Source: Mauremys mutica
Taxonomy: Eukaryota; Chordata; Testudines; Geoemydidae
NCBI RefSeq assembly: GCF_020497125.1
Contig: NC_059082.1
Location: 55,264,524 to 55,328,523 of the forward strand
Reading direction: 5' to 3'
DNA length: 64,000 bases
Position numbers and translations under genes: made by a program. The notes beneath the pieces were generated by a model, which saw nothing but the letters and a program-made list of their open reading frames with translations, was not told the origin of the DNA and searched no databases. Numbering within the stretch: the first letter of the stretch is position 1; each line of letters begins with the position of its first letter. Shown here piece after piece: positions 10,349 through 19,516 of the stretch.

Positions 10349-11162
10349 TGTAACGGGGTGGGACTCACCACCTGGCCCCTCCTGCTGGTGACTCCAGGAA
10401 TTAGCTCTGCCCACTGGAGCGCCCCCTCCTGGTGGTGTCCCGTCCGTCATTCTGCCCTCTATTGCTGTCTCTGGACTCGCGTTGCTGCCTGCTCGGCGGC
10501 ATCCCCTTCAAGGCCACTGTCCTCTGGCAGTGCCCCTTAGTCCATCCGCACCCCCTTCCGGGGGTCGGTGATCAGCAGTCCTACGCCCCAGCCACCATGT
10601 CCAACCACACCCTTTGAGTCCAATCCCTCTTGTCAGGGATCTGGCGTAGTATAATGGCCGCTCCCTATGGCCATTGGCTGGGTGTACTGCAAGGGAGGTA
10701 GGGGGGGACCCAGGCCCACCCACTACTCTGGGTCCCGGCCCAGGGACCCTCTGGTGGCAGCCTCGCTGTCCTCCTTCTCTCCCCTCATCTGTCTGCTTCC
10801 CTGGGCCACTTCCCCTACAGCCCCTTGCACCCGCTAGGCCCTTCCCTTCAGGGCCTGCAGCCTGGCAGCTATGGGATCAAGCTCTCTAGCCTCCCCGAGC
10901 CTTGGCCAGCACTGCACTGTCCATGGTGCTAGTCTCCACCCTTGGAGACTGACCTTCCCCTCTCAAAGGCCTGGGACAGACTGCTTGCTCCCTTCCTGAG
11001 CAGCCTTTATATATGTCTGAGCCTGGCCCTGATTGGCTGTCTCCAAACTGGGCCCTGATTGGCTCCCAATAAGCCCTTCTTTGATTGGCTTCCTGTCTGC
11101 GCAGGCGCCCTGGCCTGCCGCAGCCCACTCTCACAGGGAGTGGGGCAGTCCGCCCCACTACA
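10349..11162 (-). mobile_element. Solo LTR in Harbinger transposase, TSD GGACA (LTR family A)
   Basis: Reads TG...CA on the plus strand with perfect 5-bp direct repeats GGACA at 10344-10348 and 11163-11167. Promoter signals point to the minus strand: inverted CCAAT boxes at about 11084, 11058 and 11032, then CATATATAAAGG at 11004-11015. It carries the shared LTR core block reversed at about 10699-10750. There is no internal region, so it arose by LTR-LTR recombination. It splits the 5' part of the Harbinger transposase. Related copies lie at 19517-20302 and 52128-52810. Confidence 0.88.
11004..11088 (-). promoter_or_regulatory. LTR promoter: CCAAT boxes and TATA
   Basis: On the minus strand three CCAAT motifs (complements at 11084-11088, 11058-11062, 11032-11036) precede a TATATAAAGG (complement 11004-11013). 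The spacing is that of a polymerase II promoter. Activity is inference. Confidence 0.6.
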
Positions 11163-11167
11163 GGACA

Positions 11168-12265
11168 GCAGCAACTTACCAGTGCTTTTGGCATTCACAG
11201 AGCAGCTGCATACGGTAAACCATCACTTTTGGGCTAGGGAAACAAGCACTGATTGGTGGGATTGCACTCTCATGCAGGTGTGGGATGACGACCAGTGGGT
11301 ACAGAACTTTAGGATGCTTAAAGCAACCTTCATGGAGCTGTGTGCTGAGCTGGCCACCGACCTGCGGCGCAAGGACACCAGAACGAGAGCTGTCCTTTCG
11401 GTAGAGAAGCCTGTTGCAATCACTGTGTGGAAGCTGGCGAATCCAGACTGCTACCGGTCAGTTGCAAATCAGTTTGGAGTGGGGAAGTCCACTCTTGTGG
11501 CTGTATTACTCCAAGTGTGCAGGGAAATAAATCACATCCTGCTGCAGAAGACTGTGACTCTGAGAAATGTACATCTTTGCAGAGATGGATTTCCCTAATT
11601 GTGGCAGGGCAATTGATGGCACTCACATTCCAATTTTAGCACTAGACCACCTTGCCTCAGAATACATCAGTTGGAAGGGATACTTCTCCATGGTGTTGCA
11701 GGCACTTGTGGATCACCGGGGGTGTTTCACGAACATCAATGCAGGCTGGTCTGGAAAGGTGCATGACGCATGCATCTTCAGGAACAGTGGCCTGTACAGA
11801 AAGCTGCAGGAGGGGCCTTTTTTTCCAGACCACAAGATCACAATGGGGGATGTTGAAATGCCCATAGTAATCCTAGGAGATCCAGATTACCCCTTACAGC
11901 CCCAGCTCATGAAACCTTAAACAGGACACTTGGACAGCAGCAAGGAGCGTTTTAACAACAGGCTGAGCAAGTGCCGCATGGTAGTCAAATGTGTCTTTGG
12001 CCGTTTGAAAGGTCGCTGGAGATGTCTCAATGGCAGGCTAGACCTTACCAAAGATAATATTCTCGTGGTCATAGCTGCGTGCTGCACTTTGCATAATCTG
12101 TGTGAAGCTAAGGGTGAAATGTTTGCTCAGGTGTGGAGCACTGAGGCTGAGCGCCTGGCTACACTGTTTGAACAGCCAGATGCTAGGGCTGTCAGAGGAG
12201 CCCAGAGGGCTGCTATTAACATCAGAGAGGCTTTGAGGAACCACTTGGACAATGAGGGGCACTAA
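11168..12265 (+). pseudogene. Harbinger (PIF) DDE transposase pseudogene
   Basis: About 366 codons, near the length of HARBI1-type proteins. The order is: N-terminal FWARETSTDWWD, a helix-turn-helix-like YRSVANQFGVGKST (11440-11490), the first catalytic Asp in AIDGTHIPI (codon 11615-11617), the second Asp in SGKVHDACIFRNSG (codon 11765-11767), a GDPDYPLQPQLMKP block, and the C-terminal FGRLKGRWR. The third acidic residue, expected as Glu just before the FGRLK block, is Lys (AAA, 11987-11989). A 1-nt frameshift lies near 11565-11580 and an in-frame TAA at 11918-11920. The enzyme would cut and join element ends in the nucleus with the Myb-like partner. The N-terminus is separated by the solo LTR at 10349. 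Confidence 0.9.
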
Positions 12266-12479
12266 CACATATCTGCTTTGGAACTGCTTTCTTGGTGCAG
12301 CCATGTACAATTTTGCGGCCCAAGCTCCATGTAACAAAATGCTTTAGAAGCCTGTTCCCGAGATTGAATTGATCGCTATACGCTTTTGTAGAACACAGAA
12401 TAAAAATGCTGTACAATTAAATACCTTAGCCTTTATTTATGGTTAAAAAGGGTAAAAGTTCACAACTGTATGTAGCTCC

Positions 12480-12870
12480 AGCTATCATTGTCCAAGCTGT
12501 GAGAGGGGATAGAGTGATGAGGAAACTCAGGAGTGCTGTGAAGTGAAAAGGAACATGTGGGCATAGAGGGGGGTGTGGTTGGCAAGAATTGTACTTATGC
12601 ATATGCTGCAGTGGAGGTCAACCATGGATCTGCTCAGTCTGCAGCTGTATCAAAGACTCAAGTATCTCTGTCTAATCCTCCATAACTTTTCTCATCTGCT
12701 CTGTCGCTTGCCTAGCAAATGCTGCATTTGCTTCCCAGCACTCTGCATTCCCTGGTCTTTCTCTCATTGCACTGCAGCACCTCCCAGAACATGTCTTCTT
12801 TGCTGCGTCTCGGATTCTTCCTTATCTGCCGAAGCCGGTTGGCAAGGGTGCATGGTATGTTCCTCAAGGT
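12480..12870 (-). pseudogene. Harbinger Myb/SANT-like protein, C-terminal part
   Basis: In one minus-strand frame the sequence reads an Arg-rich start followed by SKEDMFWEVLQCNERKTREC and further charged, coiled-coil-like sequence, with stops. This resembles the C-terminal tail of the Myb/SANT-like protein that accompanies vertebrate Harbinger transposases. The N-terminal DNA-binding part is at 16809-17280 on the same strand; the two have been driven apart by ERV, CR1 and SINE insertions. The identification rests on pattern memory and neighbourhood. Confidence 0.5.
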
Positions 12871-13594
12871 CTCTGATGCTGTGGACATTGCACAGAAGAG
12901 GGATTGTTACAGTCCAGCAAATGATTGAAACATTTCAGTAATAAGGGCCTTTTGCAAAGTAGCAATCACTTTCTCACTGACTCTAGGCAGGCACACAGCT
13001 CCACGAGCGCCCCAATCATGGTGAATGTCAGGAGTGGGGGGAAGGCGGTTGTGTGTACGGACAAAACAATCATGGCTTGCCAGGGCAGCTTTGCAGGGAA
13101 CTCATTCTAAAATTATCACACACTTTTTCACAGGTGGCCAACCTGCTTGCTGACATCTCACTGCTGCGGGTGAGCAGGGAAACCAGGGCACAACTACTGT
13201 ATGCTTGTGGCTTTCAACCCACTCTGTATGCAGCTCAGCTATGTGCCACTTTGGCCCCAGCTCCAGTGATTGCTAAATGGCATGGGACAGTTTCCTACAA
13301 TGGGGGAACTAACAAGGCTGCAATCCCTTGGAATATGTGGCAGAGGATTAACAAGTACCTCTTGGAAACTTTCCAGAGCCTCTCTCTGGAGGATTTCCTG
13401 CAGGTCTCAATGTCCATGGGCACCTTGCTTGGCCATGCAGATTAGCAACACAGGGCATGTCCAGCTCACATAAAGCACTAAATGCCTCCCACTTTTCGAT
13501 TCGCAAGCCACAGCAATTTACCCAGCGTCTCATCTTCCTAGTTTTAATAGATATGGGTTTTTATTCTTATTGTTGAACTGTGGTGGCATGACTC
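12871..13594. other. Harbinger interior with 130-codon plus-strand frame
   Basis: A frame at 13053-13445 (+) runs 130 codons (contains LLADISLLRVSRETRAQLLYACG split by no stop). I do not recognise a family. It sits between the transposase and the ERV and may be non-coding element body, as vertebrate Harbingers normally carry only two genes. Confidence 0.35.
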
Positions 13595-14016
13595 TGTGGA
13601 GGCCAAGAATTAATTAATAAAGGTTTGAAGGGATCTTAATGTATGTTAGCTAATTAGCAGAGGTTAAGCTGTTACCCTGTATCTGGTGCAGAGTGAATTG
13701 TGTGAAAAGTCGTTACGACCTTGTGAATTGCAGTCTTGTTTTCTGTTCTGGTATTGCAGACAAATAAGATAACGAATAGGCTTATGTATAAACAAATGCA
13801 AATGTTTACTTTTACTGTCTGCAAGTATGCTAACCATGGTCTGCTAGAAAGGTATAAAGATTGTTATGATTGTTTACTAATTGAGAGAGATCTGTCCAGG
13901 ACAAGGGGCAACCCAGTTCCTGACACTCTCTCCCTCTTGTGTTCACTAGAGTATTATAATAAAGTATTTGTTTTTGCTGCACCCAAACATAAGCGAGAAC
14001 TGAGTTTTCTTCGACA
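13595..14016 (+). mobile_element. ERV 5' LTR (gammaretrovirus type)
   Basis: Begins TGTGGAGGCCAAG and ends CA just upstream of the primer binding site, 422 bases. AATAAA is at 13958-13963. It matches the second LTR (14826-15220) with only two substitutions and no gap over 395 shared bases, so the insertion is young compared with the surrounding Harbinger. Confidence 0.88.
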
Positions 14017-14019
14017 ATT

Positions 14020-14037
14020 TGGGGGCTCGTCCGGGAT
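14020..14037 (+). other. ERV primer binding site, tRNA-Pro type
   Basis: The 18-base TGGGGGCTCGTCCGGGAT is the classical proline-tRNA primer site of gammaretroviruses, set three bases after the 5' LTR. It assigns the element to class I (ERV1). Confidence 0.9.
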
Positions 14038-14406
14038 GGCAACGCCCACGGACACACAGACGGCTGCTACGGATCGTTCCCCTTCGAACCCCATGGCGCC
14101 ACAATAGAGGTAAGAGACCTTTTGAAATCTCTATTGGGGTATCGGAGGAGGACTGTCTGTGGGGGACGTCTGTTTCTGTTGGGCTCACGCCATCTGAACT
14201 TTTGACTGTGCAGCAGGATCAAATGCAGAGTGGTATTGGGGAGAGGCCCCAATAAGGTTAGTTATAGCAGTACTGGGAACTGCTGAGTTGGCCAACAGGT
14301 AAATGCATAAGGTAATGCATAAGGTAATGCATAAGGTAATGCATTAGAATGCACCGGTGCTGAGGGGTTTTTTTACCGCCTCAAGAGGGGTTGTCATACC
14401 GCCTCA
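14038..14406 (+). other. ERV leader remnant with 12-bp direct repeats
   Basis: The untranslated leader follows the primer site. Three exact tandem copies of AATGCATAAGGT plus a partial fourth lie at about 14302-14346. Gag and nearly all of pol are absent: the leader joins directly to env-like sequence. Confidence 0.65.
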
Positions 14407-14790
14407 TTGTTGCCAGAGGTTCGCAGAATCTCTGAGTTGCAAGGGCAAATTCACATGCTTCAGAATATATATCATGCTGAGCAGAATGCCTTTCATACAG
14501 CTTATAGAGTGTCTACTTTATGTACTAAGTTTGATGTATTGTGCTTTGTTACCAAACCTGTACGACAACCCCATTATTTTATTCCTATGGGGATGTTATT
14601 GTTTGTAGTATTGTTGGTTGGTGTGGGATTAGGTTATTATTGTTGTTGTTGTAAAGGACGTAATGATAGTAATAGTACTTTTCATGTTCATGCTAATCAT
14701 GCATTGTCATTACATCCCATGAAAACCCCTAAGGTTGAGATGTCTCCTGTAGACTCTGAAATCCATGGTTTAATGCAAATTGAGATTTGA
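14407..14790 (+). pseudogene. ERV env 3' remnant (transmembrane subunit tail)
   Basis: An uninterrupted frame of about 127 codons ends at TGA 14788-14790, 35 bases before the 3' LTR, the position expected of env. It has a strongly hydrophobic segment (about residues 60-78, LLFVVLLVGVGLGYY) followed by a run of four cysteines and a polar tail, as in a membrane anchor and cytoplasmic tail. The surface subunit and most of the ectodomain are gone. Env would mediate fusion in an intact virus; this remnant cannot. Assignment to env rests on position and the membrane segment. Confidence 0.6.
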
Positions 14791-14813
14791 GGTATTTGTT
14801 GTACTAGAAGTAC

Positions 14814-14825
14814 AAAAGGGGGGAA
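14814..14825 (+). other. ERV polypurine tract
   Basis: AAAAGGGGGGAA directly precedes the TG of the 3' LTR, the plus-strand primer site of retroviruses. Confidence 0.85.
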
Positions 14826-15220
14826 TGTGGAGGCCAAGAATTAATTTATAAAGGTTTGAAGGGATCTTAATGTATGTTAGCTAATTAGCAGGGGTTAAGC
14901 TGTTACCCTGTATCTGGTGCAGAGTGAATTGTGTGAAAAGTCGTTACGACCTTGTGAATTGCAGTCTTGTTTTCTGTTCTGGTATTGCAGACAAATAAGA
15001 TAACGAATAGGCTTATGTATAAACAAATGCAAATGTTTACTTTTACTGTCTGCAAGTATGCTAACCATGGTCTGCTAGAAAGGTATAAAGATTGTTATGA
15101 TTGTTTACTAATTGAGAGAGATCTGTCCAGGACAAGGGGCAACCCAGTTCCTGACACTCTCTCCCTCTTGTGTTCACTAGAGTATTATAATAAAGTATTT
15201 GTTTTTGCTGCACCCAAACA
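14826..15220 (+). mobile_element. ERV 3' LTR, truncated in U5
   Basis: Identical to the 5' LTR except for two substitutions near its start (about 14847 and 14892 region) over 395 bases. The last 27 bases of U5 present in the 5' copy are missing; the sequence switches at 15220/15221 to an inverted pol fragment. No target duplication flanks the pair. Confidence 0.85.
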
Positions 15221-15545
15221 TGGTGGCATCTGCCTTCCTGCAGGGAAAAGCTTCAACCCAATTGGTAAATACATCAACTAAAACCAATACATATTCATAA
15301 CCACAACATTTAGACATTTGAATAAAATCAATCTGAATATTTACAAAAGGTCCCCAAGGAGAAGGGTGGGCTGCTCGCATAGCTTTAACAGCTTTACCAA
15401 TGTTGTGTTGTTGACAAATCACACAGTGTTGACAGTAGGAATGGGCAACAGAAGGGAAAATGGGTGCAAACCAATCTCGGGCAACTGCAGCAACCATCCC
15501 CCCTTTGCTCACGTGTTTCTTCGACAACTCTGATGTTTTATACAA
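15221..15545 (-). pseudogene. Inverted ERV integrase fragment
   Basis: A minus-strand frame shows the cysteines of the N-terminal zinc site (YCQHCVICQQHN) and then the first part of the catalytic core, with the leading Asp in NIQIDFIQM and VLVLVDVFTNWVEAFP. It stops where it meets the 3' LTR. Integrase would join viral DNA to the host. The piece is opposite in orientation to the adjacent LTRs, so it reflects a rearrangement or a separate ERV. The rest of pol is absent. Confidence 0.75.
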
Positions 15546-15732
15546 TTACCAGTGGAAATCAGGCTAATCCCTGAAATGCTCTCAGCTGGATTTCCCTTGT
15601 AGCCTCCCCAGAATGCAATTTATTGGACTGCTTCTTTTTAACGGTGGAATTACACATCTGTAACTTGGACCACTGAGACAGTATAAAAATTCTGCACAAG
15701 CCAGAACGATGGAACAGGGACGAATCAGGAAA
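15546..15732. other. Unassigned, perhaps more ERV pol
   Basis: A minus-strand frame continues (STVKKKQSNKLHSGEATREI) and may be the connection region upstream of integrase, but no motif secures it. Confidence 0.3.
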
Positions 15733-16436
15733 ATAGGACAATAGAGAATAAGACGGAGAATATCTTATTGCCCTTATATAAATGGATGGTACGCCCACAT
15801 CTTGAATACTGCGTACAGATGTGGTCTCCTCATCTCAAAAAAGATATACTGGCACTAGAAAAGGTTCAGAGAAGGGCAACTAAAATGATGAGGGGTTTGG
15901 AACAGGTCCCATATGAGGAAAGATTAAAGAGGCTAGGACTTTTCAGCTTGGAAAAGAGGAGACTAAGGGGGGATATGATAGAGGTATATAAAATCATGAG
16001 TGATGTGGAGAAAGTAGATAAGGAAAAGTTATTTACTTATTCCCATAATACAAGAACTAGGGGTCACCAAGTGAAATTAATGGGAAGCGGGTTTAAAACA
16101 AATAAAAGGAAGAAGTTCTTCACACAGCGCACAGTCAACTTGTGGAACTCCTTGCCTGAGGAAGTTGTGAAGGCTAGGACTATAACAGGGTTTAAAAGAG
16201 AACTGGATAAATTCATGGAGGTTAAGTCCATTAATGGCTATTAGCCAGGATGGGTAAGGAATGGTGTCCCTAGCCTCTGTTTGTCAGAGGGTGGAGATGG
16301 ATGGCAGGAGAGAGATCACTTGATCATTACCTGATAGGTTCACTCCCTCTGGGGCACCTGGCATTGGCCGCTGTCGGTAGACAGGATACTGGGCTAGATG
16401 GACCATTGGTCTGACCCAGTATTGCCGTTCTTATGT
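15733..16436 (+). mobile_element. CR1 LINE 3' part with 158-codon ORF
   Basis: 5'-truncated CR1. The frame 15768-16244 ([52 protein letters not shown]) is the C-terminal thumb and tail of the CR1 reverse transcriptase and ends at TAG. The 3' UTR runs to GACCCAGTATTGCCGTTCTTATG, the usual CR1 end. It parallels 42080-42778; the two protein tails differ at about 14 of 152 residues. Truncation makes it inactive. Confidence 0.92.
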
Positions 16437-16625
16437 ACTAGGTGCTGTACAACCATATGCTTAAGTGCTTGCCTAAATTCCATCTTGATCCCATAATCTT
16501 AGTTGTGGCCTTGGCATTTCTTCATACCTACATGTTCAGGTGGCAGTTGCTGGCAATGAGTGTCGTCAAGGCACAACCAGAGTAGGTCCTTTTTAATAAG
16601 ATCAGTAAAATGCTTCTCGGCTCTT
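16437..16625. other. Short unassigned stretch
   Basis: Lies between CR1 and SINE inside the Harbinger; probably Harbinger body but not provable by eye. Confidence 0.35.
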
Positions 16626-16810
16626 GCCTGTTCAGTGGTTTGAGCATTGGCCTGCTAAACCCAGGGTTGTGAGTTCAATCTTTGAGGGGGCCATTTAGGG
16701 AACTGGGGTAAAAATCTGTCTGGGGATTGGTCCTGCTTTGAGCAGGGGGTTGGACTAGATGACCTCCTGAGGTCCCTTCCAACCCTAATATTCTATGATT
16801 CTATGATTCT
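16626..16810 (+). mobile_element. tRNA-derived SINE with CR1-type tail
   Basis: A tRNA-like head (CAGTGGTTTGAGCATTGG, B box GAGTTCAATC at 16671-16680) leads to a body and a CR1-like 3' end (GACTAGATGACCTCCTGAGG) with ATTCTATG repeats. The shared tail lets CR1 machinery copy it. The A box is partly degraded. A minus-strand copy lies at 58863-59075. Confidence 0.85.
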
Positions 16811-17280
16811 ACTCCTCGCAGAGCACTTCTGGAATGGAGAAAAGTTCCTGGCTGCCTGCCCCACCGGGCAACCCTGTTTGGAGCTCCACTTCCTCTTCTA
16901 GCTCCACTTCTTCATCCAGAATTTCAGCCTCTGGGTTACCCCCTCTTTCTATCAGGGCTATCGACGATGGAGGTGGGGTCACCACTGAGGATAGCATTCA
17001 GCTCCCTATAGAAGCGGCAGGTCTTAGGTGCACTACCAGAGCAATGGTTTCCCTCCCGTGCCTTATGGTACACCTGCCTCAGCTCCTTTATCTTCACTCT
17101 GCACTGCTGCATGTCCCGATCATAGCCCTTTTCGCTCAAGCCTTGAGAAATTTGCCCATGTGTCCCGATTCCTACCGGTCAATCACAGCTGTGACTGAAC
17201 AGACTTCTCTCCCCATATACTGATCAGATCCGACAGCTCAATGGTGGTCCAGGTGAGAGCACGTTTGGTGCGATAGGCAG
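16811..17280 (-). pseudogene. Harbinger Myb/SANT-like DNA-binding protein, N-terminal part
   Basis: Minus-strand frames read W-containing IWGEKSVQ, then NRDTWANFS, EKGYDRDMQQCRVKIKEL, CRFYRELNAILSG and, after a 1-nt shift, an acidic stretch (EILDEEVELEEEVELQ) and SQELFSIPEV. This is the trihelix (Myb/SANT-like) domain and acidic linker of the Harbinger accessory protein, which binds element ends and helps bring the transposase to the nucleus. Stops near 17190 and frameshifts near 16950 inactivate it. The SINE at 16810 cuts it from its C-terminal part. Confidence 0.8.
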
Positions 17281-17642
17281 CCAAGCTTATCTGGGAAGCC
17301 ACCTGGGAAGCTCACATGGGAAGCTAGCAAGCAGGAAATGAGAATTAAAATTCCCAGGGCTTGCAAGGGGGAGGGGCAGGTTGGTTGCAGGGCAGCGGAG
17401 TTCAAACCACTGACTAAAGCAGCAGCATGGAAATTGTGGGACACTTTCTGGAGGCCAATAAAATCCGGAAAAAAAGGCGCGCTGTCTACACTGGCTGATG
17501 TCGACAATGAAAGGAGGGGAAAAGACTAAAGTCTCTCGCAGGGGTGGAAGTTTTTTGTCGCCAAAGCTGGGCGTTTTTCTCAACAAAAGTCCCATTGCAG
17601 AGTGCACGCTACCGCTGGTTAGTCACCAAAAGGCAGTTTTTG

Positions 17643-17672
17643 GCGACAAAACTTGCCAGTGTAGACAAGGCC
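17643..17672 (-). repeat. Harbinger right terminal inverted repeat
   Basis: TTGCCAGTGTAGACAAGGCC at the end is the inverted partner of 9836-9866. Confidence 0.8.
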
Positions 17673-19319
17673 TATGGCAAGCATTGCTCACCTGAATACA
17701 GTCAGTTCATGTTTGGAAGCTTTTCTTCTCAGTCACAAGGGCAAGACGTGTAACTTTTTACCAGAAAACCTTGGAGTTTAAAGTACAAGGTCGTGGTAAG
17801 GAGCAGATTCTGCAGCCTATTCCTTAACCATAGAATGGTGGGATACATGGGGCCAATGCAGTGCCCTTAGCATTTAAATAAAGTAGTTTCTCTGGACATT
17901 TAAAGTCACAGGCACACTATTTTCCCAGGCTGACTGATTAAAATAAGTTTTAAAAATAAAAATTCCTCCCTAATCAAAGCACAAAAATTATCCTGGGAAC
18001 GGAAACACTGCTCTGAATAGCTTCCCCAGCCTTCCGCTCTGTCAGTGGCCTGTCAGCCTGCAATGCACCATATGGATGGCCTTTCCCAGAAGAAGGTCAC
18101 AGCAACAACCAGCCTCGCTATTTCAGCTCCGCACACCCGCACTAGACTCCAGCATGCTCATGAGTAGCTTGGCTGGGTAAGGGGGCGGACAGTAATAATC
18201 AGCACTTCTATCTCAGAGCCACCAATGTAGTTGCTGTCCACAAAGGCACCATGCATCTTCCCTGCTGTCTGTCCAGTCAGACCTCCTGTCCAGAGTGACC
18301 TCTACCAGCCCTGTCCATGCACCAATGAGATGCTGTTCTGCCCTAGTGTTGTCATCCCTATTTCCTCTGACTCTATATGCTGTGGTCTTTACTGGCACTA
18401 AGAAGATGCAGTTGCCATAGCAGATCAGCCCATCATTGGTCTATAAAATCTCCAGTGCCCTACCTCCACTGTGGCCAGGACCGGAGGCTCAAGAGGAAGG
18501 CAAAGCCCCCATAATGTTAGTTCTTCAGTGACTTATTCACATGCCTCTGCTCAGGAAGGCTTCACATCTGCCTCTGTTACCTGGCTGCACCTGGATCTTC
18601 TGCTGCTGGAAATAATGTTGATATTGTTAACAATATTATTTTTTCATGTTCTTGAGGAAGATTAACCCCTTCCTCCCCATGTGCATCACCAGACATAACA
18701 ATCTTTGAAAGGCGAGCCCAATGTTTGCAATGGAAGAGCAGGGCACTCAGAGAGCAGTAAGAGCAGGAACACATGGTTGCTGTTTCAGAGGCTGCATAGT
18801 GTATTTCAGAGGCTGCACAGTGTACTTTCAGAGGTATTGAAGTGCGATAGTTAAATATGAAATAATTGAGTGTTGAATGCCAACAAACCCATCTGTGCTG
18901 TGAGAATATGTATATAAATCAAACTCCATGGAGTGAGCCCCTCTCCTGGATACACACCACAGAGAATGCGGGAACCCATCTGAGCTCTTTCAGTGATCAA
19001 CTAAATGAATTCATTTCTGGAGGCTCTTGAGCCCAGAGAACTTCCACAAAGAGGAAGAAATGGCCCATCTGAAACAATGTGGTGGAACTTTGTAACCAAA
19101 TGCTAATGAAGCTACTAAAAAACTGGCTCCTTGATGGCCTTTTTCCCAGTACTGTCCTTCAGGTTATTAGTTCTCCGACACACTACAGAAATGCAATCGG
19201 AAGGCAGAAGATTAGGACCAATTTTTTCTGTCCGTGACCATGACCTCCCATGACCACAGTTTCACTTGAACAATGGACCTGTGAGCCTCAAATGTGAGAC
19301 ACATGAGCACCGTGGGCAT
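17673..19319. other. Unassigned DNA
   Basis: About 1.6 kb with no recognised repeat, exon or RNA gene. Frames are short and lack family motifs. It may be unique sequence or old decayed repeats. Confidence 0.45.
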
Positions 19320-19480
19320 GATCTTCTCAGCAAGTGACCCTCATCTGTGGGACTCTCTGCTACAAGACATTGGAATGATCATGCACCCCAGAACCTTCAG
19401 ACCAAAAGGCAAACGCACTTCTGCTTGTCTTTCCCACAATAGCAGACAACAAAAAAGAATGGCAGGGGCAAGAGAAAAAA
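19320..19480 (+). mobile_element. Possible old LINE C-terminal trace
   Basis: The frame SDPHLWDSLLQDIGM followed by TFRPKGKRT resembles the LWNSLP...F-type tail of L2/CR1-like LINE proteins. Too decayed to be certain. Confidence 0.3.
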
Positions 19481-19516
19481 GGGTCCTTCGAGGGACTTTC
19501 AAAAATGCCAAAGGGG

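Larger units (their letters stand above)
9836..17672 (+). mobile_element. Full-length PIF/Harbinger DNA transposon with nested insertions
   Basis: The left end reads GGGCTTGTCTACACTGACAA and the right end, reversed, GGCCTTGTCTACACTGGCAA; both continue into AGTTTTGT. These are matching terminal inverted repeats about 7.8 kb apart. Between them lie the two genes expected of an autonomous Harbinger: a DDE transposase (+, 11168-12265) and a Myb/SANT-like DNA-binding protein (-, pieces at 16809-17280 and 12480-12870), in convergent orientation. Later insertions inside are a solo LTR (10349-11162), an ERV (13595-15220 plus a pol piece), a CR1 (15733-16436) and a SINE (16626-16810). Without them the element would be roughly 4 kb. 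No clean 3-bp target duplication was seen (TGA left, TAT right). Confidence 0.8.

Noticed and set aside
11059..11167. N-terminal extension of the Harbinger transposase frame
   Set aside because: These codons are LTR sequence that happens to be open in the same frame; the transposase resumes only after the GGACA duplication.
13736..14107. 123-codon frame in the ERV LTR, repeated at 14967
   Set aside because: The two frames are the same LTR sequence; no retroviral accessory protein motif is visible and the frame crosses the primer site.
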